Origin: Bacillota bacterium
Lineage (GTDB): Bacteria > Bacillota > Clostridia > Lachnospirales > Lachnospiraceae
Length of the DNA stretch: 64,000 bases
Assembly: GCA_023399055.1 (NCBI GenBank)
Contig: JAEWQV010000027.1
Coordinates: forward strand, 186,001-250,000
Reading direction: 5' to 3'
The first letter of the stretch is position 1; each line of letters begins with the position of its first letter. The notes beneath the pieces were generated by a model that had not been told where the DNA came from, did no database searches, and saw only the letters and a program-made list of their open reading frames with translations. This document shows, one piece after another, positions 49,513 to 58,339 of this stretch. Position numbers and translations under genes: made by a program.

Positions 49513-50865
49513 ATGGACGAGGGAGATCCCTTATCGGGAATTGTAATCATTTTACTTTTAATTTTATTTAATGCAGTCATTGTTTGTGCAAAAAATGCAA
49601 TTAGTAATGTGAATGACAACATTGTCAAGAAGAAAGCGGAAGCTGGGTCTAAAAAAGCTAAAAAGCTGCTTCCAATAGTAGAAAAGCCAACGAGATATTT
49701 GAATGTGATGGAGCTTGTACAGAATTTCATCGCAATATTAATTGGTATGGCATATTTTTCTTATGTTCTTCCACGGGTTGAAACTGCATTTGCGGACGAA
49801 GGAACAGGGACAATGGTATTTGTTCTTAAAATACTAACTTATGTGTTATTTACCATATTGCTGGTTTATATCACAGTATTATTCGGGTTAATCATTCCAA
49901 GACGATTTGCTACGAGATATGCGGAGCAGGTGGCATATCCCTTGATAGGCGTTATTAAGTTTCTAGGAGTGGTTTTTTATCCGATTGCCTGGTTGTTAGA
50001 ATTAATAATGAATATTTTGCTACGATTATTTGGCATTAAGCCTTTTGATTTGACGGATAATGTAACCGAGGAAGAAATTATTTCTATGGTGAACGAAGGT
50101 CAGGAACAAGGCGTTTTAGATGCTGGAGAAGTGGAAATGATATCGAATATTATGGGGCTTGGAGATAAAGAAGCCCAGGATATTATGACGCCTAAGAAAC
50201 GAATCATTGCTTTAAATTCTGAGATGTCAGTTGAGGAAGCGTTACAATTTATGCTTTCGGAGAAGTATTCCAGGTATCCTTTATATGAGGACAATCGAGA
50301 TAATATTATTGGTATCATATATATTAAGGATGTCATAAGTGCATACATATCAGAAGAATTAAGAAAACAACCTTTGCAAGATCTTGCAAGAGAAGCATAT
50401 TTTATTCCTGATACGATGAATGTCCATATTCTATTTAGTGAAATGCAAATTAAGAATATTCACATGGCAATTGTTATTGATGAATACGGGCAAACGGCTG
50501 GACTTGTGGCAATGGAAGATTTCCTCGAAGAGATTGTTGGTAATATTGATGACGAGTTCGATGAAGATGAAAGTAATATAATAGCAATCGAAGAAAATAG
50601 TGTGCTCGTCAAAGGAGCTATTGGACTTGATGAGTTAGAAGATGAGTTAGATATCAGGTTGTTGAATGAGGATTTTGATACCTTGAATGGTTTGCTAATC
50701 TCATTAATTGATCGAATTCCAATGGATGGTGAGCAAGTGACATTAATTCATGAGGGTTATCAGTTTGATGTTCTTGAAACTCGAAATAAGATGACACAAC
50801 AGGTTAGAATCACCAAGCTGCCAACGAACGTAGAGAAGAATACTGAGACAGTTGAAGAAGAATAG
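49513..50865 (+). CDS. CNNM/CorC-type membrane protein with CBS domains
   Basis: A 450-residue protein of the HlyC/CorC (TlyC) family. An N-terminal DUF21 (CNNM) domain has four hydrophobic helices (about residues 5-30, 70-90, 105-135, 145-175), followed by two CBS domains (about 220-340; IMTPKKRIIAL and MQIKNIHMAIVIDEYGQTAGLV) and the C-terminal CorC domain (DELEDELDIRLLNEDFDTLNGLL). Members are implicated in Mg2+/Co2+ homeostasis. GGAGAG precedes the ATG. It follows mazF by 33 bp and ends at a strong terminator. Confidence 0.92.
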   Translation: MDEGDPLSGIVIILLLILFNAVIVCAKNAISNVNDNIVKKKAEAGSKKAKKLLPIVEKPTRYLNVMELVQNFIAILIGMAYFSYVLPRVETAFADEGTGTMVFVLKILTYVLFTILLVYITVLFGLIIPRRFATRYAEQVAYPLIGVIKFLGVVFYPIAWLLELIMNILLRLFGIKPFDLTDNVTEEEIISMVNEGQEQGVLDAGEVEMISNIMGLGDKEAQDIMTPKKRIIALNSEMSVEEALQFMLSEKYSRYPLYEDNRDNIIGIIYIKDVISAYISEELRKQPLQDLAREAYFIPDTMNVHILFSEMQIKNIHMAIVIDEYGQTAGLVAMEDFLEEIVGNIDDEFDEDESNIIAIEENSVLVKGAIGLDELEDELDIRLLNEDFDTLNGLLISLIDRIPMDGEQVTLIHEGYQFDVLETRNKMTQQVRITKLPTNVEKNTETVEEE

Positions 50866-50901
50866 AGATAAATGAATTACCAAATAAAGAAATCAAAAAA
50901 G

Positions 50902-50927
50902 AACAGGGCATCAGCCCTGTTTTTTTG
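50902..50927 (+). terminator. Terminator of the CNNM gene
   Basis: AACAGGGC (50902-50909) pairs with GCCCTGTT (50914-50921), loop ATCA, followed by T to 50927. Confidence 0.9.
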
Positions 50928-51002
50928 CCAAAATATAAGTGCATAAATTGAAATACAGATAGGTATTACTAATTAACCAGTACTAACTGTCCAAAGCTTT
51001 TC

Positions 51003-51031
51003 TTGACAAACATAAAATTTTTCAACATAAT
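51003..51031 (+). promoter_or_regulatory. Promoter of the secreted two-repeat gene
   Basis: TTGACA (51003-51008), 17-bp spacer, CATAAT (51026-51031). Confidence 0.65.
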
Positions 51032-51099
51032 AATGGTAGATATTTACAATTAAATATCTGATTTCCATTTGCTCACATTCTATGTAAAGGAGTGATTCT

Positions 51100-51684
51100 A
51101 TGTTTAAAAAAGTCGGATTTAAATTAGTTCTATGTTGTGCTTTTGCTTTTTTATTTTTGCTTGCCGGTAAAAGTGCTACTGTGCTGGCAGAGGAAAGTAA
51201 AGTAGTTTCTGTAACTGTACCTCAAAGTGTGACTGTTCCTAATACTGTAATCAATCAGGTATTACAGTCAATCGCAAACTCTTCCTACACTTACGATGAC
51301 GGGAGCTTCAAAGGAACTCTACCTTATGCCGGACGAAGTTCTTTGACACAGACGCTGGTGGCTCAATATCCAGATATGACCTTGTATAACTATACTTTTA
51401 CAGTAACTTATACCGGTACAGTAGTAAGATATACACAACCAAGTACAAAAGAGGTTACTGTCAATATCCCATATACTATTTCAGTTCCGGATAATGTTAT
51501 TTCAAATGTATTACAAAGTATCTCCACCTCCAGTTACAGTTATGATGATGGTACCTATAGAGGTACGCTTCCATGTACCGGTATCAGTAATGTAACTGCT
51601 ACCTTTGTAGCAAGCTACCCGAATTATAACCTATATTCCTATTCCTTTACTGTATATTACGCCGGAACAGTCACTTCCTATTAA
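51100..51684 (+). CDS. Secreted protein with two beta-type repeats
   Basis: A 194-residue exported protein. Residues 1-30 form a Sec signal (MFKKVGFKLVLCCAFAFLFLL...TVLAEE), probably cut after an Ala near 29. The mature protein is two copies of a roughly 75-residue unit: each begins VTV/VNIP, runs through VPN/D-V-I-x-VLQSI, has SSYxYDDGxxxGTLP and ends YxFTVxYxGTV. The pattern of Tyr and Thr suggests a beta sandwich. GGAG precedes the ATG and it has its own promoter and terminator. I recognise the YDDGxYxGTL motif from clostridial extracellular proteins but cannot assign a function. Confidence 0.8.
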   Translation: MFKKVGFKLVLCCAFAFLFLLAGKSATVLAEESKVVSVTVPQSVTVPNTVINQVLQSIANSSYTYDDGSFKGTLPYAGRSSLTQTLVAQYPDMTLYNYTFTVTYTGTVVRYTQPSTKEVTVNIPYTISVPDNVISNVLQSISTSSYSYDDGTYRGTLPCTGISNVTATFVASYPNYNLYSYSFTVYYAGTVTSY

Positions 51685-51804
51685 CAATGCTCCTATGTTT
51701 TGATTGATATTTATAAATATTTAGATACTATCCCTTAGCAGATGGAAATTGAATAATCGTTACTCTTTTAAAGTTTTAAAGAAATTTATCATCCAGAAAC
51801 ATAA

Positions 51805-51851
51805 AAAGAAAGACTACACAAAAGGTTTATCCTTCGGTGTAGTCTTTCTTT
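51805..51851. terminator. Terminator of the secreted two-repeat gene
   Basis: AAAGAAAGACTACAC (51805-51819) pairs perfectly with GTGTAGTCTTTCTTT (51837-51851), 15 bp. Confidence 0.85.
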
Positions 51852-52030
51852 CTATTACACAGCCGGGGAGCCATGTAATATAGCGTATAATAGGGTGGGA
51901 GTAGAAAGTGTTTTATCACTGACTATGAGAATATTATAAAATTTAAATGTGTTCACATTGTGAAGCTTTTATTAAAAGAATATGAAAACAAGTTTTGAAA
52001 AATTTTATTATTTATCTTGTCCACAGCATA

Positions 52031-52072
52031 AAAGAGAGTGCACACCGTCGAAACGATGTGTACTCTCTTTTT
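52031..52072 (+). terminator. Second hairpin with T-run
   Basis: AAAGAGAGTGCACA (52031-52044) pairs with TGTGTACTCTCTTT (52057-52070) with one G-U pair, then T. No gene precedes it directly, which suggests a short untranslated transcript between 51852 and 52072. Confidence 0.65.
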
Positions 52073-52536
52073 AATTTATAATGTAGGGAGGAGGAGAGTG
52101 AATATATATCACTTTCTAATTCATAGTATAAATGGAACTTATGATTAAAATATGGATAAAATAAATACTTTTTGTTAACAATTTGGTCCAAATTTATGTC
52201 AATAGTAGATAAATGTAAAATACATATAATTGTTGCTATATTTTATCACGGCCAGATCATGTAATATTTGATATAGTACAAAGGCGAAAGCTTGCTTTTG
52301 TATGTATCTCGTTAACACAGCATAGGGGAAATACCTAGCATCTTAGCTTAATGCGTCTGTTTGCAGGTAATTAGTGGAGGGAATGGTGAAAATAGATAGG
52401 AATTATTACTTACTTTTGCTTGAATTTATTTACTAAAAAAGATAGAATAGATAACAAACCCATTGCTTTTGGAAAATAAACATTCCATTTTTACAGCTAC
52501 TAGGGATTTACTAAGTAATAAGAAGTGGAGAAGGTT

Positions 52537-53121
52537 ATGAGAATAGGTTTATTACGACATTTTAAGGTTAACTGTCCGCATGCGAAAATGATGACATCCA
52601 GTGAATTTCGTGAATGGTCTGAGAAATATGAAGTGTCAAAAGTAATTAAGAAAAAAGTTGATATGTTTGATATAGAATGGGATATCTGCTATGCAAGTGA
52701 CCTACCAAGAGCAATTACAACTGCAAAAGAAGTTTACAGTGGAAATCTTAAGATAGATAAACTACTTAGAGAAGTTGATAATGCACCTTTTATTAATACA
52801 GATAAGATAAGACTTCCCTTTGAGGTTTGGCATGTTTGTGGAAGGCTTGCCTGGTTTTTTAAATCCAAGAGTCAGCCAGAAACTAGAATTCAGACTAAAA
52901 AAAGAATTAATGATTTCCTGGATCGAATTGATTGGTCGAAAGATAATGTATTAATTGTCTTTCATGGTTTTATGCTTTATAATTTTCAGAAAGAATTACG
53001 TAAGCGGGGATTCTTAGGTGAGAAATTAAAGCTTGTTAAAAATGGTGTGTTATATGAATATCTAAGAGAAGAACCAGAGGTAATAAGGAACAATGAAGAT
53101 AACACTGATCTGTGTGGGTAA
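52537..53121 (+). CDS. Histidine phosphatase family protein
   Basis: A 194-residue protein of the phosphoglycerate mutase-like branch. The phosphorylated His lies in RIGLLRHFKVN (RHG motif altered to RHF), with SDLPRAITTAKEVY and a late His in VLIVFHGFMLYNFQ. The RHG to RHF change and the short length make the substrate uncertain. The ATG at 52537 follows GGAGAAGG. Its 3' end overlaps rlmH by 29 bp, so the two are translated together. Confidence 0.82.
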   Translation: MRIGLLRHFKVNCPHAKMMTSSEFREWSEKYEVSKVIKKKVDMFDIEWDICYASDLPRAITTAKEVYSGNLKIDKLLREVDNAPFINTDKIRLPFEVWHVCGRLAWFFKSKSQPETRIQTKKRINDFLDRIDWSKDNVLIVFHGFMLYNFQKELRKRGFLGEKLKLVKNGVLYEYLREEPEVIRNNEDNTDLCG

Positions 53122-53572
53122 GCTGAAGGAAAAATATCTTTCCTTAGGTGTTGACGAATATGCAAAAAGGCTAAGTCGCTATTGCGCTTTGGATATAGTA
53201 GAGCTGCAGGATGAGAAGACACCTGATCAGGCATCGCTTGCAATGGAAGACATTATTAGAAAAAAAGAAGGCGAGAGAATACTGAAAGCTTTAAAAGAGG
53301 ATTCCTATGCAATTGCATTAGCAATTGAAGGATCTATGTTGGCATCGGAGGAACTTGCTTTGAAAATAGAGTCTCTTGGGGTATCCGGACAAAGTCATAT
53401 CAGCTTTATAATTGGAGGCTCTTTAGGTTTGTCATCAGAGGTATTAAAAAGAGCCGATTATAAATTAAGTTTTTCTAAGATGACCTTTCCACATCAGTTA
53501 ATGAGAATGATTTTATTGGAGCAAATATATCGATCTTACCGAATTATGAATAACCAACCCTATCATAAGTAA
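53093..53572 (+). CDS. rlmH: 23S rRNA (pseudouridine-1915 N3)-methyltransferase
   Basis: A 159-residue SPOUT methyltransferase that modifies helix 69 of 23S rRNA after subunit joining. It begins MKITLICVGKLKEKYLSLGVDEYAKRLSRY and carries the AdoMet knot motif FIIGGSLGLSSEVLKRADYKLSFSKMTFPHQLMRMILLEQIYRSYRI, ending in NNQPYHK, as in all RlmH proteins. It overlaps the histidine-phosphatase gene by 29 bp; no separate promoter is visible. Confidence 0.97.
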   Translation: MKITLICVGKLKEKYLSLGVDEYAKRLSRYCALDIVELQDEKTPDQASLAMEDIIRKKEGERILKALKEDSYAIALAIEGSMLASEELALKIESLGVSGQSHISFIIGGSLGLSSEVLKRADYKLSFSKMTFPHQLMRMILLEQIYRSYRIMNNQPYHK

Positions 53573-53663
53573 TGCCCTACTGCTTTAAGAAACAAGAATG
53601 CCTCTTAGGAGCAGTACACAAAGCTTTATATATCTTATTTAAGTACAAATAAGGAGGTTAATA

Positions 53664-54137
53664 ATGAACACAATTGATTATGCAATTGCAATGGAAAAGG
53701 ATGGTCACGATTACTACCTGGAACAAGCTGAGTTAAACAAGGGAAATGAATTAGAAAAGGTATTTTTATTTCTAGCGAAAGAAGAGCAGTCACATTATGA
53801 CTTATTAGTAAGAAGAAAGAATTCCGAAACAGTTACCTATCACGATAGCACGTTGATGGATTTAAAGAATGTCTTTTCTGATTTAGAAAGTATTCCACAG
53901 AACAAAGAAAAGCAACTAGATGTGTATCGAATTGCATATGGCTTAGAAGAAAAAAGCATCCATTTATATTTTGATTTATTAACTAAAACTATGGATCCTG
54001 TTAATCAAAAGCTTTATACATTTTTAATTCATCAGGAACAGCAGCACATGAAGCTATTTGAGGACTTAGTGATTATGTTATCCAGACCAGAGGAATGGGT
54101 GGAGTCAGCAGAGTTCGGTGTTCGAGAAGAATATTAA
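53664..54137 (+). CDS. Ferritin-like (rubrerythrin-type) diiron protein
   Basis: A 157-residue four-helix protein of the ferritin/rubrerythrin superfamily. Carboxylate and His ligands appear in AMEKDGHDYY, AKEEQSHYDLL, GLEEKSIHLYFDLL and IHQEQQHMKLFEDL, the repeated ExxH pattern. There is no rubredoxin-type C-terminal domain. AAGGAGG precedes the ATG by eight bases. Such proteins handle iron or peroxide in anaerobes; the separate rubredoxin gene in this window could serve as a redox partner, which is inference. Confidence 0.85.
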   Translation: MNTIDYAIAMEKDGHDYYLEQAELNKGNELEKVFLFLAKEEQSHYDLLVRRKNSETVTYHDSTLMDLKNVFSDLESIPQNKEKQLDVYRIAYGLEEKSIHLYFDLLTKTMDPVNQKLYTFLIHQEQQHMKLFEDLVIMLSRPEEWVESAEFGVREEY

Positions 54138-54163
54138 GAAAAGAAGAATAATATAAATTAACG

Positions 54164-54224
54164 AAGAACCAATAACTTGTGATTTTACATTAAATGTAGA
54201 GCTTGAAGTTGTTGGTTCTTTTTT
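54164..54224 (+). terminator. Terminator of the ferritin-like gene
   Basis: AAGAACCAATAACTT (54164-54178) pairs with AAGTTGTTGGTTCTT (54206-54220) with one G-U pair, followed by T-run. Confidence 0.85.
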
Positions 54225-54279
54225 GTTGTATGTAAGGAATATATTTCCTTGTATTTCGCTGAAGCATTGCCAAAGTATT

Positions 54280-54313
54280 GGTTTAAAGCATCAGTAGACT
54301 GATACTTTAAACC
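54280..54313. promoter_or_regulatory. Long palindrome upstream of the opp promoter
   Basis: GGTTTAAAG, C, ATCAGT, AG, ACTGAT, A, CTTTAAACC: 15 of 16 pairs with only a 2-base centre. It ends 15 bp upstream of the -35 box and lacks a T-run, so a protein-binding site is more likely than a terminator. Confidence 0.6.
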
Positions 54314-54328
54314 GGTAAAATAAAAGTA

Positions 54329-54358
54329 TTGACAAAGCAGTAAGTTGCTGTCTATAAT
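54329..54358 (+). promoter_or_regulatory. opp operon promoter
   Basis: TTGACA (54329-54334), 18-bp spacer, TATAAT (54353-54358). The transcript would start near 54365. Confidence 0.75.
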
Positions 54359-54381
54359 AGCTTATGGTTAGACATAAGACA

Positions 54382-54422
54382 ATGTGGTCAAAAATACATA
54401 TAATTTTTGGCCATATTTTTTT
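54382..54422 (+). terminator. Leader terminator (attenuator) of the opp operon
   Basis: ATGTGGTCAAAAAT (54382-54395) pairs with ATTTTTGGCCATAT (54403-54416) with two G-U pairs, then seven T. It lies between promoter and oppA. A preceding stem TTATG/CATAA (54362-54377) is in the same leader. Confidence 0.75.
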
Positions 54423-54511
54423 AACAAAACACTTTACTACACTAAATTAATAAGGTGTTAAAATGTTTATAGGTCTATTCAATTTTTATAGAAACATTGA
54501 GGAGGAGATTT

Positions 54512-56209
54512 ATGAAGAAAACAAGTAAAATTTTTGCATTCTTGCTAGCACTTATGTTAGTACTGTCGCTGGCTGCTTGCGGAAAAGAATCGAATGATTC
54601 TAAGTCAAATACTGAACCTACAGGTACAGACACCCCAGCTTCTGAGGGTGATACAGGTAATGATGACACAGCAATAGGAGGCAATGTATTAAACGTACAG
54701 TTCGACGTTGAGGTTGCTTCGTTAGATCCACAAATTGCAACAGATGGTACATCCTTTGAAGTTATAGCTGCAACCACAGAAGGTTTATATTCTGTTGATG
54801 CTGCAGGTACACCAATTCTTGCAATGGCTGAAAAGGTTGATAAAAGTGAAGACGGCTTAACTTATACCTTTACTTTAAGAGATGCTAAATGGTCCAATGG
54901 TACTCCGGTAACTGCAAATGACTTCGTATTTGCATGGAGAAGACTTGTTGATCCAGCAGTAGCTAGTGAATATTCCTTTATTGCAGATATTGCATGTATT
55001 GCGAATGCAGCGTCCATTACTGCTGGTGAAACACCAGTTGACCAGCTTGGAGTAACTGCTCAGGATGATAAGACTTTGGTAGTAACACTTACTGTTCCGG
55101 TTCCATTCTTTGAATCCTTGTTGGCATTCCCTTCTTTCTTACCAGTGAATGAAGCATTCTTTACAGAGAAAGGTGATACCTTTGGTACCTCCCCGGATAC
55201 TATAATTGGCAATGGACCATTTACAATTACTGCTTATGAGCCAGCTGCTACAGCGATTACATTAACTAAGAGCGAGACTTATTGGGATGCAAGCAAAGTT
55301 GCTCTTAATGGAATTCAATATCAGGTTATTAAAGATTCACAGCAGGCTATGCTTTCCTATCAGAATGGTGATTTAGATGTTGCTACTCTTTCTGGTGAGC
55401 AGGTAGAGCAGTTCCAGGCAGATCCAGAATTCACTAATATTATGGCTGGTTATCTGTGGTACATTTCACCAAATCAGAAAGTTGCAGGTCTTGAAAATGT
55501 AAATCTTCGTAAAGCTCTTGCGCTGGCATATGACAAAGCTGCCGTAGTAAACAACATCTTAAAAGATGGTTCCATCGTTGCAGACTTTGCAGTTCCTACC
55601 AAATTAGCAACAGGTCCTGATGGTAAAGATTATCGTGAAACAGCAGGTACATATTTTACAACTGACAAAGCTCAAGCTCTTGCATATTGGGAAACCGCAA
55701 AGACAGAACTTGGTAAGACAGAGTTAGCTTATACAATGATCGTAGAAGATACCGAATCAGCTATGAACGTTGCACAGTTTATCAAGAGTGAAATTGAAAC
55801 TACACTTCCTGGTATCACAATTAACATCGAAACAATGCCTAAGAAAAATCGTGTTGAAAGAATGCAGGCTGGCGAATTTGAACTTGGTTTAACTCGTTGG
55901 GGTCCTGACTATGCAGATCCTATGACCTACTTAGATATGTGGACCACAGGCAGCCCTAATAACTATGGTTTCTGGTCAAATGCTGATTATGATGCAATCA
56001 TTGCATCAGCTAAGAATGGTGAGCTAGCTCTTGATGTTACTGCAAGATGGGAAGCATTAAAGGAAGCAGAGCAAATTGCTATGGATAACGCAGTAATCCT
56101 ACCTGTTTATCAAAAAGGTGATGCAGTTATGATTAAAAATGGCGTTGCAGGCATAGAATTCCACTCCGTAGGTATTAATAGAATTTATAAAAATGCAACA
56201 AAGAACTAA
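54512..56209 (+). CDS. oppA: Oligopeptide-binding lipoprotein
   Basis: A 565-residue family 5 extracellular solute-binding protein. The signal MKKTSKIFAFLLALMLVLSLAAC puts the lipidated Cys at 23, followed by a Ser/Thr/Asp-rich linker. The family signature AEKVDKSEDGLTYTFTLRDAKWSNGTPVTANDFVFAWRR is near residue 105-145. The C-terminal half contains RWGPDYADPMTYLDMW, typical of OppA peptide binders. GAGGAGGAG precedes the ATG at 54512. As first gene of the opp operon it delivers peptides to OppBC. Confidence 0.95.
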   Translation: MKKTSKIFAFLLALMLVLSLAACGKESNDSKSNTEPTGTDTPASEGDTGNDDTAIGGNVLNVQFDVEVASLDPQIATDGTSFEVIAATTEGLYSVDAAGTPILAMAEKVDKSEDGLTYTFTLRDAKWSNGTPVTANDFVFAWRRLVDPAVASEYSFIADIACIANAASITAGETPVDQLGVTAQDDKTLVVTLTVPVPFFESLLAFPSFLPVNEAFFTEKGDTFGTSPDTIIGNGPFTITAYEPAATAITLTKSETYWDASKVALNGIQYQVIKDSQQAMLSYQNGDLDVATLSGEQVEQFQADPEFTNIMAGYLWYISPNQKVAGLENVNLRKALALAYDKAAVVNNILKDGSIVADFAVPTKLATGPDGKDYRETAGTYFTTDKAQALAYWETAKTELGKTELAYTMIVEDTESAMNVAQFIKSEIETTLPGITINIETMPKKNRVERMQAGEFELGLTRWGPDYADPMTYLDMWTTGSPNNYGFWSNADYDAIIASAKNGELALDVTARWEALKEAEQIAMDNAVILPVYQKGDAVMIKNGVAGIEFHSVGINRIYKNATKN

Positions 56210-56240
56210 GTACAAATAAACCATATAGTAGAAGTTATGG

Positions 56241-56280
56241 CGCTGTCAGGCGTGTGTACCACCTGTGACAGCGTCTTTCT
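56241..56280 (+). promoter_or_regulatory. Stem-loop between oppA and oppB
   Basis: CGCTGTCA (56241-56248) pairs with TGACAGCG (56266-56273), followed by TCTTTCTT. It may be a partial terminator or an mRNA-stabilising stem that gives more binding protein than permease. Confidence 0.55.
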
Positions 56281-56339
56281 TCACGATAAAGATACTTTAC
56301 TAAGTTGTAGGTATCAGATATGGTAAGGAGCGTGAATCT

Positions 56340-57281
56340 GTGAGAAAATACATTTTAAAGAGATTGGGTATCTCTATTTTAACCTTACTTGTAATTTTAC
56401 TGGTATTGTTTCTAATGTTAGAATTTATGCCTGGCTCACCCTTTAACGATGAGAAATTAAATGAGGCTCAGAAAGCCCTGCTTAATGCAAAATATGGACT
56501 GGATCAGCCTATTATTATACGATTTTTTAACTATATACAAGCAATGCTTTCCGGTGATTTTGGTGTTTCCTACACAATCTCTAAGAACACACCTATCACT
56601 GTACTATTGGAAAGCAGATTACCAATTTCCCTGCGAATTGGTGGACAGGCGATTTTAATTGGAACTTTAATAGGTTTGATATTAGGAATTATTGCAGCCT
56701 TAAAGCATAATACGATTTATGATACGATTACCACTATTATTTCCGTATTAGGTGTAAGTTTACCATCTTACGTATTTGCTATGATTTTAATCTACAGCAT
56801 GGGTTTTGAGCTGAAATGGTTCCCGTTGTTATACCGAGCAGAAGATCCCTTCTACTCCTCAGTTCTCCCAACAATATCGCTTTGTATGTTTACTATTGCT
56901 ACGGTTGCACGATTTACTAGAACAGAATTACTTGAAGTATTAGGTTCTGATTATATGCTTTTAGCAGAAAGCAAGGGAATCAATAGTTTTGCTTTAATCT
57001 TTAAACATGCACTAAGAAATGCATTGATTCCAGTTATTACTGTACTTGCACCTTTGGTTGTTGGGTTAATGACAGGAAGTTTGGTAATTGAGAAGCTTTT
57101 CTCTATCCCTGGAATCGGCAGCTTATTGGTATCTGCAATTCAATCCAATGATTACAATGTCGTTATCGCCCTAACCTTTATTTATAGTGTTATGTATATC
57201 GGCATTATGTTAGTGGTAGATATTTTATATGGTATTATTGATCCAAGAATAAGACTTGCAAAGGAGAATCAGCATGAGTGA
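56340..57281 (+). CDS. oppB: Oligopeptide ABC transporter permease OppB
   Basis: A 313-residue permease with six predicted helices. It begins RKYILKRLGISILTLLVILLVLFLMLEFMPGSPF, the usual OppB/DppB N-terminus, and the coupling loop is LLAESKGINSFALIFKHALRNALIPVI. Translation starts at GTG 56340 after AAGGAG. Its end overlaps oppC by 8 bp. Confidence 0.95.
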   Translation: MRKYILKRLGISILTLLVILLVLFLMLEFMPGSPFNDEKLNEAQKALLNAKYGLDQPIIIRFFNYIQAMLSGDFGVSYTISKNTPITVLLESRLPISLRIGGQAILIGTLIGLILGIIAALKHNTIYDTITTIISVLGVSLPSYVFAMILIYSMGFELKWFPLLYRAEDPFYSSVLPTISLCMFTIATVARFTRTELLEVLGSDYMLLAESKGINSFALIFKHALRNALIPVITVLAPLVVGLMTGSLVIEKLFSIPGIGSLLVSAIQSNDYNVVIALTFIYSVMYIGIMLVVDILYGIIDPRIRLAKENQHE

Positions 57282-58329
57282 TATGAATAGACAATTAACA
57301 GCCAAAGATTTTACCTTTGTTGGTGCTGATAAAATAGCACATGTTGACGAAATTTATGCAAGTAAGTCCTATTGGAGTGATATTTTCTCACGATTTAAAA
57401 AGAACAAAGGTGCAGTAATCGGTCTCATCTTTATCTTAGTGGTTCTTTTTATGGCTTTAATTGGACCTAATATGACGGAACATACCTATGAGTCTCAAAT
57501 TATTGCCCATCAAAACTTAGCACCTAGAATGCAAGGAATTGAAAACATAGGTATTTTTGATGGTTCAGAGAAAATGCATACCTCCACTGGAACTATAATT
57601 CAGAATAAATATGTATCAAAAGACCCATCTGTTACAACAGGACTCGAAGATATTTATTACTGGTTTGGTACTGATGTACTTGGACGAGATATCTTTACCA
57701 GAACCTGGACTGGAACAAGAATTTCTCTTTATATTGCACTTGTTGCTGTTATTGTTGATATGTGTTTTGGTATGATATATGGACTTATCTCCGGTTATTT
57801 TGGCGGAAGAGTGGATATGCTTCTACAACGTTTCTCGGAGATTTTAAATGGTATACCAACGTTGGTTATTGTAACCTTATTAATATTGGTGTTTAGACCA
57901 GGGTTAGTCACAATAACTTTAGCCTTAGCAATTACTGGATGGATTGGAATGAGTCGAATTGCGCGTGCTCAAGTACTTAAATTAAAGGAACAAGAATTCA
58001 TTCTCGCATCAAAGACTTTGGGAGCAAGGAATTTCTTTATTATATTCAAAGAAATTCTTCCTAATATTTTTGGACAATTAATTGTTATGTCCATGTTCTC
58101 CATTCCAAATGCTATTTTTACAGAAGCTTTTCTTGCTTTTATCGGACTAGGTGTTCCGGCACCTTTAGCGTCCCTTGGTTCCTTAATCAGCGATGCCTTT
58201 AAATCATTTACAACACATCCCTACATGATTGTATTCCCGGTAGTGGTATTGGCAATTATTATGCTTAGCTTCAATATGATGGCAGATGGTTTAAGAGATG
58301 CGTTCGATCCAAAGATGAAGGAAATGTAG
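57274..58329 (+). CDS. oppC: Oligopeptide ABC transporter permease OppC
   Basis: A 351-residue permease. A polar N-terminal region (about 1-45) leads into the first helix IGLIFILVVLFMALIGP, then a long extracytoplasmic loop (about 65-140) typical of OppC, and the coupling motif LASKTLGARNFFIIFKEILPN. AAAGGAG inside oppB supports the ATG at 57274, which overlaps oppB by 8 bp. It pairs with OppB as the channel. Confidence 0.95.
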   Translation: MSDMNRQLTAKDFTFVGADKIAHVDEIYASKSYWSDIFSRFKKNKGAVIGLIFILVVLFMALIGPNMTEHTYESQIIAHQNLAPRMQGIENIGIFDGSEKMHTSTGTIIQNKYVSKDPSVTTGLEDIYYWFGTDVLGRDIFTRTWTGTRISLYIALVAVIVDMCFGMIYGLISGYFGGRVDMLLQRFSEILNGIPTLVIVTLLILVFRPGLVTITLALAITGWIGMSRIARAQVLKLKEQEFILASKTLGARNFFIIFKEILPNIFGQLIVMSMFSIPNAIFTEAFLAFIGLGVPAPLASLGSLISDAFKSFTTHPYMIVFPVVVLAIIMLSFNMMADGLRDAFDPKMKEM

Positions 58330-58339
58330 GGGGTACGAG

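Larger units (their letters stand above)
51685..52536 (+). other. 852-bp region without a protein gene
   Basis: It starts with the terminator of the secreted protein gene, has a second terminator-like hairpin at 52031-52072, and continues with AT-rich sequence to the histidine-phosphatase gene. The segment around 52270-52390 has moderate GC and short stems and could be an unidentified RNA; I recognise no riboswitch class there. Confidence 0.5.
54138..54511 (+). promoter_or_regulatory. Leader and control region of the opp operon
   Basis: A 374-bp region with the ferritin-like gene terminator, a long palindrome (54280-54313), the opp promoter, and a leader terminator. No protein gene is seen. 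Confidence 0.65.

Noticed and set aside
52098..52148. 16-codon GTG frame after GGAGGAG (MNIYHFLIHSINGTYD)
   Set aside because: Spacing to the SD-like purines is poor, there is no amphipathic or signal character and no promoter or terminator logic around it.
52270..52390. Possible c-di-GMP, SAM or other known riboswitch
   Set aside because: None of the conserved core motifs I know could be found; kept only as an unexplained region.
54470..54500. CodY-like box before oppA
   Set aside because: The best 15-mer has about five mismatches to the AATTTTCWGAAAATT consensus.
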